The notes under the pieces: generated by a model
The model's input: the letters and a program-made list of their open reading frames with translations, nothing else
Databases searched by the model: none
What the model was told of the DNA's origin: nothing
Shown: in pieces, positions 26,365-33,764 of the stretch
Numbering within the stretch: position 1 is the first letter of the stretch
Layout: each line of letters starts with the position of its first letter
Made by a program: the position numbers and the translations under genes
Source of the DNA: Thiogranum sp963752745
Lineage (GTDB): Bacteria > Pseudomonadota > Gammaproteobacteria > DSM-19610
DNA length: 64,000 bases
Reading direction: 5' to 3'
Assembly (NCBI GenBank): GCA_963752745.1
Contig: CAVWAK010000034.1
Location: 35,773-99,772 of the forward strand

Positions 26365-27765
26365 TCCTGTAGCGCCTTCCTGGGGCGGTGTGTCAACGGC
26401 AGGTGTGGACGGAGCGTTTTCGTCCCTGAGCTGATCGGTTGGTTCGGCATTAGTGGCAGGAGCCTGATCTTCAATCAGTTCGCCGGGATTGCTTGCTTCG
26501 AAGCTTGGTGTTTCAGCTGTCTGCAGCGGCTCATCCACTGGTTCACTCGCCAGACTTGCTGTCGGAATATCGATGTCTTCGACCAGTATTTCGTCTTCAG
26601 CAACAGTCTCGGACTTTACAGCGGTCACGCCAGTTGTCATCACTTCAGGTGAATCAGTAGTTACCGCCTCAGGTTCCCCGCTAGTTACCAACGCAGGCTC
26701 GTCAGTGACTACTGTCTCAGGCTTAACATGTGTAACTACTTCTTCAGCTTGTGTTGGTGTTACAACGGGTACCGCCGCGATCGGTGGTGCCGGTACTGCT
26801 CGCTTCAGGCGCTGATCCAGGCGCTGTTTTGCCTCGTCACGGAGGTGTTTCTCCCGGGCTTCAATAGTCGCGAGCCACGCGGGGTCATTTTTCGCAGCGG
26901 ATGGTGGTGTTGATTTTGCCGTGGGGGCGGGTGTTTTGGTCGCCGGCTTGCGTGGTGCGCTGGTAACGGGACTGCGACTTACCTTGTTCGTAGCAGGTGC
27001 TGCTGCTGTGGTTGCGGCGCCATGTTCCGGCTGCGTCCAGAACAGGTAGGCAGATACCGCGATGCCACAGACCAAACCTGCGGCAAGAGCTGGCACCCAT
27101 AAACCGCGGCGACTTTTTGAATTCCCCTGCTTTCTGGCGTGTTCATACTCACGCTGTCTGTGTGTCGACCGTGCTGATCGTGTCTGGCTGGCAGCCGGCT
27201 CAGGTTCTGAGCGCGCCGGTTCTTCCGGGGCTAGTGTGGTGCTGGCGCCGGGAGATGCAGTTGTCTGTTGCACAGGAGCAGGTTGCGACCGTTTCTGCTT
27301 GCGGATTTTTTTGCTTTCCAGTCCCAGCAGCCTGATGAGTTGTTCTGGCGGTAGCTCCATCGACGGATGCAACGGATTAAAACTCGAGCAGACGTTGGCC
27401 GCACGTGGCTTGTCTGTGGCACGGCGTTGTTTCTTCTGCGTTTGCCCAGAGTCAATGGTTGTAGAGTCCGTCATAACTGCCTGCTTCCGTCGTGTTTGTG
27501 TCACTGTGTTCCGCGACAGGCTGTCGATTTGTTCTGCCAGTCGCCGTGCCTGCACCGCTTCGCTGCGGATTTGGGCCGTATATGCTTGTATTTTGTCTTG
27601 CTCGTGCCCTGTGCCTGAGATCCGGTTTAAATTAATGCTATTTTTATCAGTAGCTTGGTGTGCATCCCCGACGTTTCGCCGTGCTTCTTCAGGATCGTCG
27701 CGACCGCCACCCTTCCGCGCTGTCAGGTTCGCTGACTGTTTCGGCTTGTGTCTAAAAAATCCCAT
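26356..27765 (-). CDS. Hypothetical single-pass membrane protein, low complexity
   Basis: Unrecognised protein of 469 residues, starting at the ATG at 27765 (a TTG three codons earlier is less likely). The N-terminal half is very basic and polar, with a short conserved-looking piece (SSFNPLHPSMELPPEQLIRLLGL). One membrane segment follows (about residues 220-243, WVPALAAGLVCGIAVSAYLFW). The C-terminal 200 residues are Ala/Pro/Thr-rich, with a helical patch (AREKHLRDEAKQRLDQRLKRA), then Val/Thr/Glu-rich near-repeats. This topology puts a long charged arm in the cytoplasm and a disordered arm outside. No enzymatic motif is seen. Confidence 0.7.
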   Translation of the reverse strand: MGFFRHKPKQSANLTARKGGGRDDPEEARRNVGDAHQATDKNSINLNRISGTGHEQDKIQAYTAQIRSEAVQARRLAEQIDSLSRNTVTQTRRKQAVMTDSTTIDSGQTQKKQRRATDKPRAANVCSSFNPLHPSMELPPEQLIRLLGLESKKIRKQKRSQPAPVQQTTASPGASTTLAPEEPARSEPEPAASQTRSARSTHRQREYEHARKQGNSKSRRGLWVPALAAGLVCGIAVSAYLFWTQPEHGAATTAAAPATNKVSRSPVTSAPRKPATKTPAPTAKSTPPSAAKNDPAWLATIEAREKHLRDEAKQRLDQRLKRAVPAPPIAAVPVVTPTQAEEVVTHVKPETVVTDEPALVTSGEPEAVTTDSPEVMTTGVTAVKSETVAEDEILVEDIDIPTASLASEPVDEPLQTAETPSFEASNPGELIEDQAPATNAEPTDQLRDENAPSTPAVDTPPQEGATGLF

Positions 27766-28005
27766 GACTGGCAATAGTTTGTTTCATAGTTGATATCGTC
27801 ATCCAGGGCTATTTGTTGAGAGACAAGAGGATTAAATCATGCTATTTGTCACATATTAGGGAAACCGAGTGAGTCAAAACGGGATTCAGTAGGCATTTCC
27901 TGGTTTCCTGCGAAAGTATCGAGACAGGGCCAAGTGTTGCTGAAACAGCTACAATTGTGCGGGTAGGAGTGAATTCGCCGGGATGCGACGGGTCGGAGGT
28001 TGGGT

Positions 28006-28431
28006 ATGCGCAGTTACATACGCCATCCGTCGGATATTCCCCTTGAATATCAGGCAGATGAATATGCGGAAAGTGTCAGCCAGGAGCACCTGAATGACAT
28101 CAGTGCCGGTGGCCTGTCATTCACTTCCACGCATGCGCTGACGGCTGGCAGCCTGATCACCATTCGCATTAGCAATGTCGAACCGGATTTCGTCGCCCGG
28201 GCACAGGTGGTCTGGTGCCAGTCCGAAGGCGACAGTTTTGTGATTGGCGTAGCCTTCACTGAGTCAAGTGACCTGTTTCGTGCCAGAATGGTGGAACAGG
28301 TCTGCCATATTGAGCAATACAAAGCCGAAGTGTTGGCCGCAGAGGGGCGGATAATCGATGGTGAAGAGGCGGCGCGAGAGTGGATCCAGAAGTTTGCGCG
28401 GGCATTTCCCCGGCTTGACGAAGATTCGTAA
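28006..28431 (+). CDS. PilZ domain protein
   Basis: Probable cyclic-di-GMP receptor. The protein of 141 residues has the PilZ signature: the RxxxR motif (RSYIRHP at the N-terminus) and the second motif as NDISAGGLSF, followed by beta-barrel strands (SLITIRI, ARAQVVWCQ, FVIGVAF). A C-terminal helical extension follows. A GGAGG ribosome-binding site (27995-27999) sits 6 nt from the ATG at 28006; the TTG at 28000 is rejected. The 230-bp gap upstream contains nothing else identified. A partner enzyme is not adjacent. Confidence 0.9.
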   Translation: MRSYIRHPSDIPLEYQADEYAESVSQEHLNDISAGGLSFTSTHALTAGSLITIRISNVEPDFVARAQVVWCQSEGDSFVIGVAFTESSDLFRARMVEQVCHIEQYKAEVLAAEGRIIDGEEAAREWIQKFARAFPRLDEDS

Positions 28432-28500
28432 CTCACATCGGTGCCCGGCCAATACGTGTATTTATACTTAAAAATAAAACTGAAAACTGCAGGAATAATA

Positions 28501-29193
28501 ATGATGAAAATAATATTGAAACATGCCCTCTGGGCTGCCACTGTTGTCGCGATGATGACAGGTTCCGCTACAAGTCTGGCCGTTTCCTCCGGCCCCCACT
28601 GGTTGGAGGCTCACACCTTTGATAAACAAACAGGTAAGCCGCTTGCCGATGTTGCCATATGCCTGGGAACTTCTGCACGTGCAGACCAGTTTGGCGCACT
28701 CCGCACTGATCGCAATGGTGTAGTGCGTTTTAAAGATGTGCGGCCTGTGCCGCTGGTGCTCACGGCTTCGCGCGGTGGCTATAAGGGACGTGAGCAGCAA
28801 CTGGAACCTCTGTACCAGAGTCGTGTACTGGTGTTGAAACTGGCGACAGGCGGCGGTGGGCCGGTATGTAATGCCGAGCATTCTGCCAAGGAAGCTGATG
28901 AGGCTAGAGGTCTGGCGATTAACGCCGTCAATGTTCGGCGCGATATCAACGTCGAAAACGGAGTGCTTGTTTCAGTGGCAGCGTCCGGAAAAATCAATCA
29001 GATCCGGGTAAGCGAACAGGATGATCTCAGCGCTGTCGCCTGGCAACCATACAAGAGTGCCGTGCCCTACACTTTAACTGCGGGCACTGGCGGCAAGCGT
29101 CTTTTTGTACAAGTGCGCCGGGCGTCCGAGGTTCAGGGGGCGAGCATTTCCGTGGAGTCGCCGGTCAAACAGGTGAACTACCGGGTGCCGTAA
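28501..29193 (+). CDS. Secreted carboxypeptidase-regulatory-like (transthyretin-fold) protein
   Basis: Exported protein of 230 residues with signal peptide (MMKIILKHALWAATVVAMMTG...SLA). It then has a domain reading WLEAHTFDKQTGKPLADVAICLGTSARADQFGALRTDRNGVVRFKDV, the form of the carboxypeptidase regulatory-like fold often used as a surface or periplasmic module. The second half (residues 150-230) is beta-rich without clear family. Two cysteines (CLG and VCN) may form a disulfide. AGGA precedes the ATG at 28501. Role unknown; it ends 1 bp from the stop of the YdcH gene on the opposite strand. Confidence 0.72.
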   Translation: MMKIILKHALWAATVVAMMTGSATSLAVSSGPHWLEAHTFDKQTGKPLADVAICLGTSARADQFGALRTDRNGVVRFKDVRPVPLVLTASRGGYKGREQQLEPLYQSRVLVLKLATGGGGPVCNAEHSAKEADEARGLAINAVNVRRDINVENGVLVSVAASGKINQIRVSEQDDLSAVAWQPYKSAVPYTLTAGTGGKRLFVQVRRASEVQGASISVESPVKQVNYRVP

Positions 29194-29412
29194 TCAGGCG
29201 TCCAGATCGGGTATCAAGCGGCTTTCGACTTGTTGAATCAGGTCTTTAAGGCGGAGTTTGCGTTTCTTGAGGCGTTTTAGCTGCAGCTGGTCCGGGTAAT
29301 CGGAATGAATCAGATGGTCGATAACGTCGTTAAGATCACGGTGCTCCAGGCGCAGCCCGTCAAGCTTGCTTCTTAGCGCCCGAATTTCTTCGTTTGTCAG
29401 CTGATTGTTGAT
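29194..29412 (-). CDS. YdcH-family protein (DUF465), start codon non-canonical
   Basis: The minus-strand frame encodes a typical YdcH/DUF465 helical protein: NEEIRALRSKLDGLRLEHRD, then LNDVIDHLI and LQLKRLKKRKLRLKDLIQQVESRL. The YdcH family is made of short coiled-coil proteins. Between the upstream in-frame stop (29449-29451) and this conserved region there is no ATG, GTG or TTG. The best-placed start is ATC at 29412, 8 nt after a GAGGAG Shine-Dalgarno, giving 72 residues; a CTG at 29400 is the alternative. The Shine-Dalgarno lies in the loop of a perfect hairpin (see separate entry). It follows the rhodanese-fusion gene and is likely co-transcribed. Confidence 0.75.
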   Translation of the reverse strand: MNNQLTNEEIRALRSKLDGLRLEHRDLNDVIDHLIHSDYPDQLQLKRLKKRKLRLKDLIQQVESRLIPDLDA

Positions 29413-29447
29413 GGCCGGGGCTCCTCGTTGGTTGAGCCGCCCCGGCC
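29413..29447 (-). promoter_or_regulatory. Hairpin covering the YdcH ribosome-binding site
   Basis: A perfect inverted repeat pairs 29413-29420 with 29440-29447 (GGCCGGGG/CCCCGGCC), extended by one more G-C pair inside. On the minus strand, the loop contains GAGGAG and the stem ends exactly before the candidate ATC start. No T tract follows, so termination is unlikely. It could regulate translation or act as a 3' stabiliser for the upstream mRNA. Confidence 0.55.
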
Positions 29448-29460
29448 TTCACGGGTGCGA

Positions 29461-30570
29461 CTAGTTGGCGTTGGCCGCCTGTGGTGCATCTTCCGGGGCT
29501 TCTGCGGCAAGGTCTTCCACGGATGCCGTTTCAAACGGCCAATCGCGTATGCCGCCTTCCAGACTGACCACGTCGAACTGGTTCTGATTAAGCACCAGCG
29601 TGGCAACAGCGCTGCGACCGCCCGCATGGCAGTAGACAATATAACGATCATTCTTGTCCAGTTCATCCATCCGGTTGCGTAGTTCATACAGAGGCATGAG
29701 GGTGGCGCCGGGGATGTGGTGGTCGTCAAACTCTTCGGCATAGCGTACATCCAGAAGTTTATATCCGGTTTCCACCATTGTTCTGGCAACGCTGGGATGA
29801 ACAGTCTTGATCAGTGGATTCTTGATCAGGTCCTCAAAAGCTTCGTGATTCAGGACCAGTAGCGTGCAGTCGCTGGTTGCGCGTACTGTTTCACAGCGTC
29901 GGTTGCCTGAAATCAGTGCTTCGCAGCCAAACGCATCACCTTCCTGCAGGTCGGCGACCTTGGTGGGTTCGTCATCGTACAGACCGATCTGGTAGCTTTC
30001 AGCAGTGCCTTCGCTGATGATGAAATACGCATCACCTTCATCGCCCATGCGGATAATGTCTTCGCCGGCCTTGACGGTTTTAACGTCCATTCTCTTGAAG
30101 GCTGCTTCAACCTGTTCGAGCGGCAGGCGGCGGAAGACCAGTGAGTTACGCACCAGTTCCAGACGGTCGTGTAACTCTCTGTCGGTATCCTCCGTAAAAT
30201 GAACCATTTCGTCCCAGGCGATCAGGTTGTCCAGCATCTCGCGGTCAGCGTGACAGATAATCGAATTCTGGCGGGCGACAATCGTTGCCGTTGCAGGTGC
30301 GGCAGGCAAGATAAACGGATGGCTGCGGGTATCTTCCGGCCCGGTGAAGGAGCGAATCGAACCGCGCTGAATGATCTCCAGGTGACCTTCCACTACATAG
30401 AGGTAGTCATTGGCTTCGCTGCCGCGAATCTGCATGATTTCGCCTTCGCGAAGTTCCACAAAACGAATCACGTTCACGAGTTCCGTGACACGCTCCTTCG
30501 ACAGAAGAGTGAAAGGCATGTAGTGCGTCGACAGATTGTCGAGTACGTGTTCCAGTTTGACGCTCATCAT
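29461..30570 (-). CDS. Double cyclic nucleotide-binding domain / rhodanese fusion protein
   Basis: A 369-residue protein: two CRP-type cyclic nucleotide-binding barrels (about residues 12-125 and 150-265, the second with GDEGDAYFIISEGTAE and GDAFGCEALI) joined to a C-terminal rhodanese domain (about 265-348). The rhodanese active-site loop is YCHAGGRS with C314; HIPGATLMPLYELRNR is also typical. It has no DNA-binding helix-turn-helix, so it is not a transcription factor. It lies 42 bp after the persulfide dioxygenase gene, which suggests joint action on sulfane sulfur, possibly gated by a ligand. Two ATGs (30570, 30567) are possible; GGAG precedes the first. Confidence 0.88.
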   Translation of the reverse strand: MMSVKLEHVLDNLSTHYMPFTLLSKERVTELVNVIRFVELREGEIMQIRGSEANDYLYVVEGHLEIIQRGSIRSFTGPEDTRSHPFILPAAPATATIVARQNSIICHADREMLDNLIAWDEMVHFTEDTDRELHDRLELVRNSLVFRRLPLEQVEAAFKRMDVKTVKAGEDIIRMGDEGDAYFIISEGTAESYQIGLYDDEPTKVADLQEGDAFGCEALISGNRRCETVRATSDCTLLVLNHEAFEDLIKNPLIKTVHPSVARTMVETGYKLLDVRYAEEFDDHHIPGATLMPLYELRNRMDELDKNDRYIVYCHAGGRSAVATLVLNQNQFDVVSLEGGIRDWPFETASVEDLAAEAPEDAPQAANAN

Positions 30571-30612
30571 AGTAATTTTCTCCGTGCAGCAATTCCTGAA
30601 GTCCTATCCGGC

Positions 30613-31470
30613 TTATAGAAAGTTCAGCGGTACCTTAAGGTAGGCGACTTCGTTGTTTTCGGGTTTCGGCAGTTCGCCGGCATTGATATTGACCTGCAGG
30701 CTGGGGAACAATAGCCGTGGCGCCGGTAGCGTGCTGTCACGCTTATCAATTTTGGCGACGAACTCTTCCTCGCTGATACTGTTTGGCAGGTCGCAATTAA
30801 ACGCTTTGCTTTGCCCGATAGTAGTCTGGTACTGGAATTCGCGTTGGTCAGGGTAATCGTGGCCAACAAATACCCGGGTGCTGTTGGCGTACTCGTACAG
30901 GCGGTTTTTCACAGAGTTGTAGAGGTTTTTCGGGCTGCCATCGGGAAAGTCGCAGCGCGCCACGCCGATGTCCGGCATAAACAGCACGTCGCCGCTAAAC
31001 AGGGCGTCCTCAATGCTGAAGGTGCAACAGGCCGGTGTATGTCCAGGGGTATGCAGTATATTGAATGCCAGGGTTCCAGCCTGCAGTGTGTCGCCATCAT
31101 TCAGCAGGCGGTCGAACTGCCGGCCGTCAGTGGGGAAACCATCTCCCAGGTTAAATGCCTGTTTGAAAATTTCCTGTACGCGGCAGATATGGGAGCCAAT
31201 TGCCATCGGTGCGCCCAGGCGCCGCTTTAGTTCGCCAGCTCCAGTGATGTGGTCGGCGTGCACGTGAGTGTCCATTACCCAGTGAACTTTAAGGTCATTA
31301 TTTTCAATAAACTCAATAACCTGGTTGATTGAGTCTGTTGAGGTCCGCCACGGCGTAGTGTCCAGATCCAGGATTGGATCGATAACTACAGCATCTTTGC
31401 TATCTGGGTCGAAGACCACATAAGTGACGGTCCAGGTGCGCCCCTCGTCGGCAAACGCCTGAATTTCCAT
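30613..31470 (-). CDS. Persulfide dioxygenase-like MBL-fold hydrolase (Blh/ETHE1-related)
   Basis: Metallo-beta-lactamase-fold protein of 285 residues. The metal motif is H69-x-H71-x-D73-H74 (THVHADH), with later ligands in ILHTPGHTPACC, FSGDVLF and GHDYP. The composition, including the start FADEGRTWTVTYVVFDP, the DTHVHADHITGA motif and the C-terminal DKRDST-type segment near PRLLFPSLQVNINAGELP, matches bacterial persulfide dioxygenases of the Blh type, which oxidise glutathione persulfide to sulfite. The adjacent rhodanese fusion supports sulfur-related function. Upstream lies a palindrome that might be an operator. Confidence 0.85.
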   Translation of the reverse strand: MEIQAFADEGRTWTVTYVVFDPDSKDAVVIDPILDLDTTPWRTSTDSINQVIEFIENNDLKVHWVMDTHVHADHITGAGELKRRLGAPMAIGSHICRVQEIFKQAFNLGDGFPTDGRQFDRLLNDGDTLQAGTLAFNILHTPGHTPACCTFSIEDALFSGDVLFMPDIGVARCDFPDGSPKNLYNSVKNRLYEYANSTRVFVGHDYPDQREFQYQTTIGQSKAFNCDLPNSISEEEFVAKIDKRDSTLPAPRLLFPSLQVNINAGELPKPENNEVAYLKVPLNFL

Positions 31471-31518
31471 GGATACCCTGCCTTGCAGCGGTTGCTGCGG
31501 TTAAGTCGGTAAATCTGT

Positions 31519-31534
31519 TCTGACATATGTCGGA
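31519..31534 (-). promoter_or_regulatory. Palindrome upstream of the persulfide dioxygenase gene
   Basis: A perfect 10-bp palindrome GACATATGTC (31522-31531) extends to 16 bp with one mismatched pair, 52 bp before the start codon. It does not match LexA or CRP boxes and is compatible with an operator for a homodimeric regulator of the sulfur genes. This is a position-based inference. Confidence 0.4.
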
Positions 31535-31605
31535 CGACAGGAGGCGGTCTTTAATTGACAGGCTTTCGACAGCTATGGATGCCTGTCTATATTTGGCGGA
31601 TGGGT

Positions 31606-32064
31606 TCAGCGTTTGGAAGGCGGTCTGCGGCGACCCTCAAAACTTACAATAGATTTGACAATTTCGCGGAATGGAAAGGTTTCCAGTGCGCCGTAGGTGC
31701 GTTCGCCGAGTCTCGTGAGACCGGCAATATCAACGACACTGCCGGTGGTCAGGTCGGGCCGTAAAACCCGCTGCAGGCCCAATAAGCCACCATTTTGTAC
31801 CTTGATTTCCTTGGCATGCGGCAGTTCACCCTCCAGACTGGTGAGTTTGAGGGAAAATTTGGCATTTTCGCGCAATAGATGGATCAGTCTTTCACAGCGG
31901 GCATGCGCGTTGCCGGAGTCGCATGCGATACCTTCTCGATCCGCCAGGTAGAACCGGGCGGAGCATGAGCAGCTGCAGCGACGGCTGAGCACTGCTTTTT
32001 CAAATACGCAACGACGTTCGTTCAGTTGCTTGTAGGTCGAGCGATACTGATCTTCTTCAACCAT
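31606..32064 (-). CDS. Conserved cysteine-rich hypothetical protein, 152 residues
   Basis: Unrecognised by function; I associate the pattern with proteins found in purple sulfur and other sulfur-oxidising gammaproteobacteria. Six cysteines cluster in the first 57 residues: C19, C30, C32, C34, C48 and C57, in an arrangement (R-C-V-F-E-K, then RRCSCSC) suggesting a metal or iron-sulfur site. The second half (LHLLRENAKFSLKLT, LPHAKEIKVQNGGLLGLQRVL) looks globular. It has no signal peptide. It lies 9 bp after the 79-residue gene on the same strand. An inverted repeat (31557-31563 with 31581-31587) beyond its stop may end the transcript. Confidence 0.65.
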   Translation of the reverse strand: MVEEDQYRSTYKQLNERRCVFEKAVLSRRCSCSCSARFYLADREGIACDSGNAHARCERLIHLLRENAKFSLKLTSLEGELPHAKEIKVQNGGLLGLQRVLRPDLTTGSVVDIAGLTRLGERTYGALETFPFREIVKSIVSFEGRRRPPSKR

Positions 32065-32073
32065 GCAGGATGC

Positions 32074-32313
32074 TTACTTCTCCCATTCGCGCAGGATTGG
32101 CTGTTCGCGCTTTTCCATCAGCATTTCCTCGGCCTGCAGTTCTGACTCGGCAAAAACCACTTTTATCAGGCGGTTATCATTGCTGTCCAGTTCGGCGCGC
32201 ATCTCGCGTGCGCGGTTTTTGGCGGCTTTGAAGGCATCGTGGTGTTCAAGCTTTTCCAGCGCCTTGGTAAGAGCAGTGGGGCCAGGAGTAATTCTGTAGA
32301 CGTAATAGGGCAT
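32074..32313 (-). CDS. Conserved small hypothetical protein, 79 residues
   Basis: Short basic/acidic mixed protein starting MPYYVYRITPGPTALTKALEKLEHHDAF. The frame is open further upstream to 32358, but that start lacks support. The first third looks like a strand-helix unit; the rest is helical and highly charged (AAKNRAREMRAELD, ESELQAEEMLMEKREQ). Function unknown. It sits between the DUF3301 gene and the cysteine-rich gene on the minus strand, with 9-60 bp spacing, so the three probably form one transcript. Confidence 0.62.
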   Translation of the reverse strand: MPYYVYRITPGPTALTKALEKLEHHDAFKAAKNRAREMRAELDSNDNRLIKVVFAESELQAEEMLMEKREQPILREWEK

Positions 32314-32373
32314 GGGTTTGTCGCATTGGCTGTTTATGAGGCGTGGCAAGTATAGCAATTCAGCCCGGGTTAC

Positions 32374-32670
32374 TCACAAGCCCACCTGATCAATACGGTT
32401 TCCGGTCATAAGAATAAAGCCGGTGCGGCGATTCTCGCCGGTGTCACTGTAGTTGAACTGGAACGTGCGCATTAGCTGTAGCCGGCCATTTTCGCCACGC
32501 CGGAGTCGCAGGTTTTGCAGGGTCACAGTAGCGTCCAGTAGCTGTAACTGCTGGTGCTGGCAAAGCTCTCGCGCTGCATGCAGAGCACTTTCGCGCGCAC
32601 GCAGGGTATTTTGCCAGAACCAGACCAGTAGCCCGAGCAGAAGCAGTAAAACCAGTCCGCTGTTGCCCAT
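32374..32670 (-). CDS. DUF3301 family membrane protein
   Basis: A 98-residue protein with one N-terminal membrane segment (LVLLLLLGLLVWFW) and a periplasmic or cytoplasmic domain reading ARESALHAARELCQHQQLQLLDATVTLQNLRLRR, FQFNYSDTGENRRTGFILM. These features match DUF3301, small gammaproteobacterial proteins of unknown function. First gene of a three-gene minus-strand cluster. It is divergent from the MbcA/ParS-like gene; the 128-bp intergenic region contains an inverted repeat (32711-32716 with 32727-32732). Confidence 0.85.
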   Translation of the reverse strand: MGNSGLVLLLLLGLLVWFWQNTLRARESALHAARELCQHQQLQLLDATVTLQNLRLRRGENGRLQLMRTFQFNYSDTGENRRTGFILMTGNRIDQVGL

Positions 32671-32798
32671 CCAGTATTATCCTCATCGTTTACATGCAGT
32701 TGACGCGGGCATCCCCAAAATTACTGGGGGATAGGCCTGCAGAGCAATTGGCTGCGCATGGTACACTTTCGTGACTGAATTTATGAGGTGTACGGCCA

Positions 32799-33197
32799 AT
32801 GACCGGTATGAACGAGGCAGATCGGCTGGAGTTGACCAGGGGAATCCTGAGCATGCTGGATGACTGGGATATTGCAGCAAAAGATCAACTGGTTCTTCTG
32901 GGCATGGCAGATGCGCCCGCCCGGGAAGTAAACCGCTTGCGTGACAGCAGGCCGCTCCCTGACGAACCAGATGTTATGCAGCGTGTAGAACACCTGATCG
33001 CCATTGCCGATGCCTTGCGAACCACTTATCCCTTCAGCAAGCGCATGGGTAAATTGTGGATGCACAAAGCGAATCGTAAATTCCGCCAACGTACCCCGGT
33101 GGCGACCATGGTTGAAGACGGTATCGTCGGACTGGTTTCGGTTCGCTCCTACCTCGATTGCTCTTACAGTTGGGATTTATCCGGTTCCAAGGGTTAG
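32799..33197 (+). CDS. MbcA/ParS/Xre-type antitoxin homologue (DUF2384)
   Basis: A 132-residue protein. The N-terminal part (LELTRGILSMLDDWDIAAKDQLVLLGM) resembles the Xre-like helical domain, and the C-terminal part (LWMHKANRKFRQRTPVATMVEDGIVGLVSVRSYLD) is the DUF2384 signature: the rRTPvatM-like motif and long helix. Such proteins are usually antitoxins of RES-domain toxins. No RES toxin gene is adjacent; the next gene encodes a zinc-ribbon protein. A promoter and possible operator (an inverted repeat at 32711-32732) lie upstream. It may therefore be a solitary regulator. Confidence 0.8.
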   Translation: MTGMNEADRLELTRGILSMLDDWDIAAKDQLVLLGMADAPAREVNRLRDSRPLPDEPDVMQRVEHLIAIADALRTTYPFSKRMGKLWMHKANRKFRQRTPVATMVEDGIVGLVSVRSYLDCSYSWDLSGSKG

Positions 33198-33207
33198 CGC
33201 ACCCCAA

Positions 33208-33744
33208 TTGCCTTCTCTGTTTTTGCATGCTCAGGATCCGCACTGGTCGCCTGATGAGCTCACTGAGCTGATCACGCCATTGCACGAGCTGGGGCTTATT
33301 TCGACATCCTCCGACGAGGGGCAAAACAGCACTTACTGGGCAGGAGAGGGCTTTTTAGCCCTGGTCATGTTTCTTGGCTGCTCGCCGCAGGTTCAACTGG
33401 ACCCCCGGTCAGCGGCCGATGGTCAAACCGTCTGTTCGATCCATTTTCATACTTACCCGGAAGTTATGTTCATGTCTGCAGCGAAAAAGCCTGCGGCACG
33501 CTGCAAGCATTGTCGTGCGCAGGTAAGAGATGAACGGCAAACAACCATGGAGATGAAGTTTACCTGTGAGCAGTGCGGTGAAGTGTCGGAGGCGATTGAT
33601 CTGGACTGGCGCCAGTCGGCGGGTTTTGGGCGTTGTTTTGTCGAGATCGCCGGTATATATCCGCAGGAAGCTATTCCCTCAGACAAGTTATTGAATGCAC
33701 TGGCCAGCTGTTCGGGTGGCAGCTGGCATTATTTTTTCGTTTGA
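33208..33744 (+). CDS. Conserved zinc-ribbon hypothetical protein
   Basis: Function unknown. The protein contains a two-CxxC zinc ribbon (CKHCRAQVRD and later TCEQCGEVS) in its second half, preceded by a mixed alpha/beta region (WSPDELTELITPLHELGLIS, FLALVMFLGCSPQVQLDP) and followed by FVEIAGIYPQEAIPSDKLL. The frame has no ATG or GTG close to the region that looks conserved. TTG 33208 (178 residues) is the nearest ordinary start; TTG 33112 and an ATT at 33175 (11 residues earlier, IYPVPRVSAPQLP) are alternatives, and none has a strong ribosome-binding site. It follows the antitoxin homologue by 10 bp. Confidence 0.6.
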   Translation: MPSLFLHAQDPHWSPDELTELITPLHELGLISTSSDEGQNSTYWAGEGFLALVMFLGCSPQVQLDPRSAADGQTVCSIHFHTYPEVMFMSAAKKPAARCKHCRAQVRDERQTTMEMKFTCEQCGEVSEAIDLDWRQSAGFGRCFVEIAGIYPQEAIPSDKLLNALASCSGGSWHYFFV

Positions 33745-33764
33745 TCTGCCGGCGTGCTTTCTCA

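Noticed and set aside
27775..28005. Gap between the low-complexity protein gene and the PilZ gene
   Set aside because: Several short A/T-rich stretches look promoter-like, but none could be supported as a specific site.
31555..31764. A plus-strand 69-codon frame
   Set aside because: Antisense to the end of the cysteine-rich gene; the composition and context do not support coding.
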